A stretch of 64,000 nt of DNA from Haliscomenobacter sp. (GTDB lineage Bacteria > Bacteroidota > Bacteroidia > Chitinophagales > Saprospiraceae). Positions 62,721 to 64,000 of the stretch are shown here, piece by piece (position 1 is the stretch's first letter; every line of letters starts with the position of its first letter). The notes beneath the pieces were generated by a model. The model had not been told where the DNA came from. It ran no database searches and was given only the letters and a program-made list of their open reading frames with translations. Position numbers and translations under genes: made by a program. The stretch is taken from contig JADJHZ010000001.1 of NCBI GenBank assembly GCA_016707205.1, positions 310,001 to 374,000 of the forward strand, given 5' to 3'.

Positions 62721-64000
62721 TTAGACGTTTTCGAACTCCCCTTGAGTAATTTCAATGGAGGGTTGGTTCCAGCTTACTTTGGATGCCAATCCATAGTTTT
62801 CCAAGCGGTTGTGGTAATAATACAACAAAAGGAAGTTTTCGCTGATCACTTTTCCCTCTTTATTGAGTTTTAATGGTTTTTTTACGTGGAAGGTGCCTAA
62901 ATGGCCAATACCATCCCGGATAAGCTCATGCAAATCGCCTTTTATGGCCTCTGATAAGCGGATTTCCTGGTCCTTCTCCATGCGAACCAGTTCATCCCGC
63001 AGTTTTCCAACTACTTCACTGAGAATGTCATCGGAAAAAACATAATCATCCGGAGGGAGCCGCAATACGCCATACAAGTCGAGGCGGGTATTCTCTTTTT
63101 TGAGGATTTCAAAAGCGGCGAATGCCACCAAATGGCTGGACAAAACAATGTTATCCTTGCGAAACCGCTCCAGGATTTTATCCCCAAGCATTTTAGTGTA
63201 CTCGGATTCGCGCTGAAGGTCTTCCTGCACCTGCCCTTTCCACTCAAAGTACTCGCTCAGTTCTATGCGGTTTCCATACGAATCGAAACTATTGCCTTCT
63301 GCATCTACCGGATTGCCCAGAACGTCCATGGGCTGCCCGAATGAAAACGTAATATCGTTGCCTTCGGCCAAAACCTGCCAGGCAAAGCGAAAAAGGCGAA
63401 AGGGACTGAAAAAATCGTCCTGGGCTTTAATAAACCGTTCCTTTCCGATCTGGCGCAGGTATTGCTCGATCAAAAACTGGGCTTCCAGCACGAAATGATA
63501 ACTCGTGACTAAAGGGACAATGAAAATCTTCCGGTTCTGGCCTTTTTGCAAAAGCGACCGTTGAGCCTCTACTGCCGTGCTCAACAACCCCAGTTTTACT
63601 TTAGTTTCCAGCATTCCCGACCTGGATCGGGTTCCACCCGGGAAAAAGAGGCTGTTGGTTCCCCGCTGAAGAGAAAGATTCGACATGGCTTTCAGGGTCT
63701 CCAGGTATACTTCGTTTTTTTTGCGCCGGTCTACCCGATATGCTCCCAGGCGATTCATAAAATAAGCCGTATACCCGGTGTTGTACAGGTTCAGCCCGGC
63801 CCCATAGGAAAAGGAAGGCAATCCGGCAACCATATCGATGGCATAACCGATCAGGATGGAATCCAGGTTGCTGAAGTGCGTAGGCACAATCACCACCGTC
63901 CCTTTGGTAGCCAGACTTCTGGTTTTTTCCAGCTCGCCACGAACGATCAATTTTTCGCTCAACCGGCGCCGGCCTCCGGCCAGACGAAAAAAGCCCCGTT
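62721..64000 (-). CDS. glycerol-phosphate/lysophosphatidate acyltransferase (PlsC/PlsB-like), start beyond the window
   Basis: The reading frame is open past the TTG at 63962 to the right edge, so the true start is outside and at least 426 residues are visible. The PlsC-like motifs are VPTHFSNLDSILIG (HX4D), GAYRVDRRKKNEVYLETL and LFFPGGTRSRSGM (EGTRSRSG-type, with Gly for Glu). A long C-terminal extension (about 200-413 from 63962) includes LSSHLVAFAAFEILKKENTR. It probably acylates glycerol-3-phosphate or lysophosphatidate in phospholipid synthesis. The large size is nearer to PlsB-type enzymes than to classic PlsC. Confidence 0.88.
   Translation of the reverse strand, partial: RGFFRLAGGRRRLSEKLIVRGELEKTRSLATKGTVVIVPTHFSNLDSILIGYAIDMVAGLPSFSYGAGLNLYNTGYTAYFMNRLGAYRVDRRKKNEVYLETLKAMSNLSLQRGTNSLFFPGGTRSRSGMLETKVKLGLLSTAVEAQRSLLQKGQNRKIFIVPLVTSYHFVLEAQFLIEQYLRQIGKERFIKAQDDFFSPFRLFRFAWQVLAEGNDITFSFGQPMDVLGNPVDAEGNSFDSYGNRIELSEYFEWKGQVQEDLQRESEYTKMLGDKILERFRKDNIVLSSHLVAFAAFEILKKENTRLDLYGVLRLPPDDYVFSDDILSEVVGKLRDELVRMEKDQEIRLSEAIKGDLHELIRDGIGHLGTFHVKKPLKLNKEGKVISENFLLLYYYHNRLENYGLASKVSWNQPSIEITQGEFENV

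Noticed and set aside
1..64000. tRNA or rRNA genes
   Set aside because: No GGTTCGAATCC-type T-loop with matching acceptor arms and no rRNA-like conserved blocks were seen; a covariance search would be needed to be certain.

Overview
The window is a chromosomal segment of a Bacteroidota bacterium, most likely of the Saprospiria type (Lewinella/Haliscomenobacter-like). Signs visible in the sequence are repeated TAnnTTTG -7 boxes with an upstream TTG 17-23 bases away, a type 9 secretion (T9SS) cargo with a type B C-terminal domain, a PorT-like gene next to ubiE, a Bacteroidota-style dihydroorotase with a DDQVHFREPG motif, and DUF3810 and TamB-like proteins. No rRNA, tRNA, CRISPR array, prophage, transposase or defence island was found. 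Most of the window is housekeeping DNA mixed with lineage-specific envelope proteins.

Layout. 1-3 kb: start of a TamB-like gene, then a two-gene cassette (OmpA-domain protein and coiled-coil/double helix-hairpin-helix protein). 3-7 kb: ffh, pyrC, purK. 7-15 kb: a subtilase with no signal peptide, an M48 lipoprotein protease, an internally deleted cryptochrome, a ChaN/cytochrome c pair and a large T9SS cargo. 15-21 kb: tsaC, a MoxR-type ATPase and a five-gene run of lipoprotein, unknown, rlmH, rhomboid and YdcF. 21-27 kb: a SecA-fragment-like protein, a KDG kinase, two Nudix proteins (one NrtR-like), P5C dehydrogenase, coaD and purE. 27-33 kb: a lipoprotein subtilase with a DmpA-type aminopeptidase, pgi, a universal stress protein, then repeat-rich DNA. 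33-43 kb: a GT39-type glycosyltransferase, a DUF3298 lipoprotein, yhhQ, hscA with a SUI1-type factor, DUF3810, trxA, DUF58, PPK2 and an S4-domain protein. 43-50 kb: an RND/MFP/TolC efflux operon and a histone H1-like protein with its own promoter and terminator. 50-64 kb: selD-mnmH, a 3-hydroxyacyl-CoA dehydrogenase, a TPR protein, gyrA, ubiE-porT, acpH, ychF, rluE, an exonuclease and an acyltransferase that runs off the right edge.

Sequence quality matters here. Eleven genes, several of them essential in most bacteria (gyrA, pyrC, purE, tsaC, hscA), are split by single-base shifts, nearly all in short homopolymers. I count 14 events and treat them as probable sequencing or assembly errors, so each such gene is annotated as one CDS over its corrected span.

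I did not find a clear new multi-gene system. The best candidates for under-described biology are the stand-alone SecA-motor-2-like protein (20.7 kb), the H1-like protein with a folded C-terminal domain (49 kb), the OmpA/double-HhH cassette (1-3 kb), the lamin-tail subtilase without a signal peptide (7-9 kb) and the reading-frame-preserving deletion in the cryptochrome gene (11 kb). There are also several uncatalogued intergenic repeats, including a perfect 52-base palindrome.
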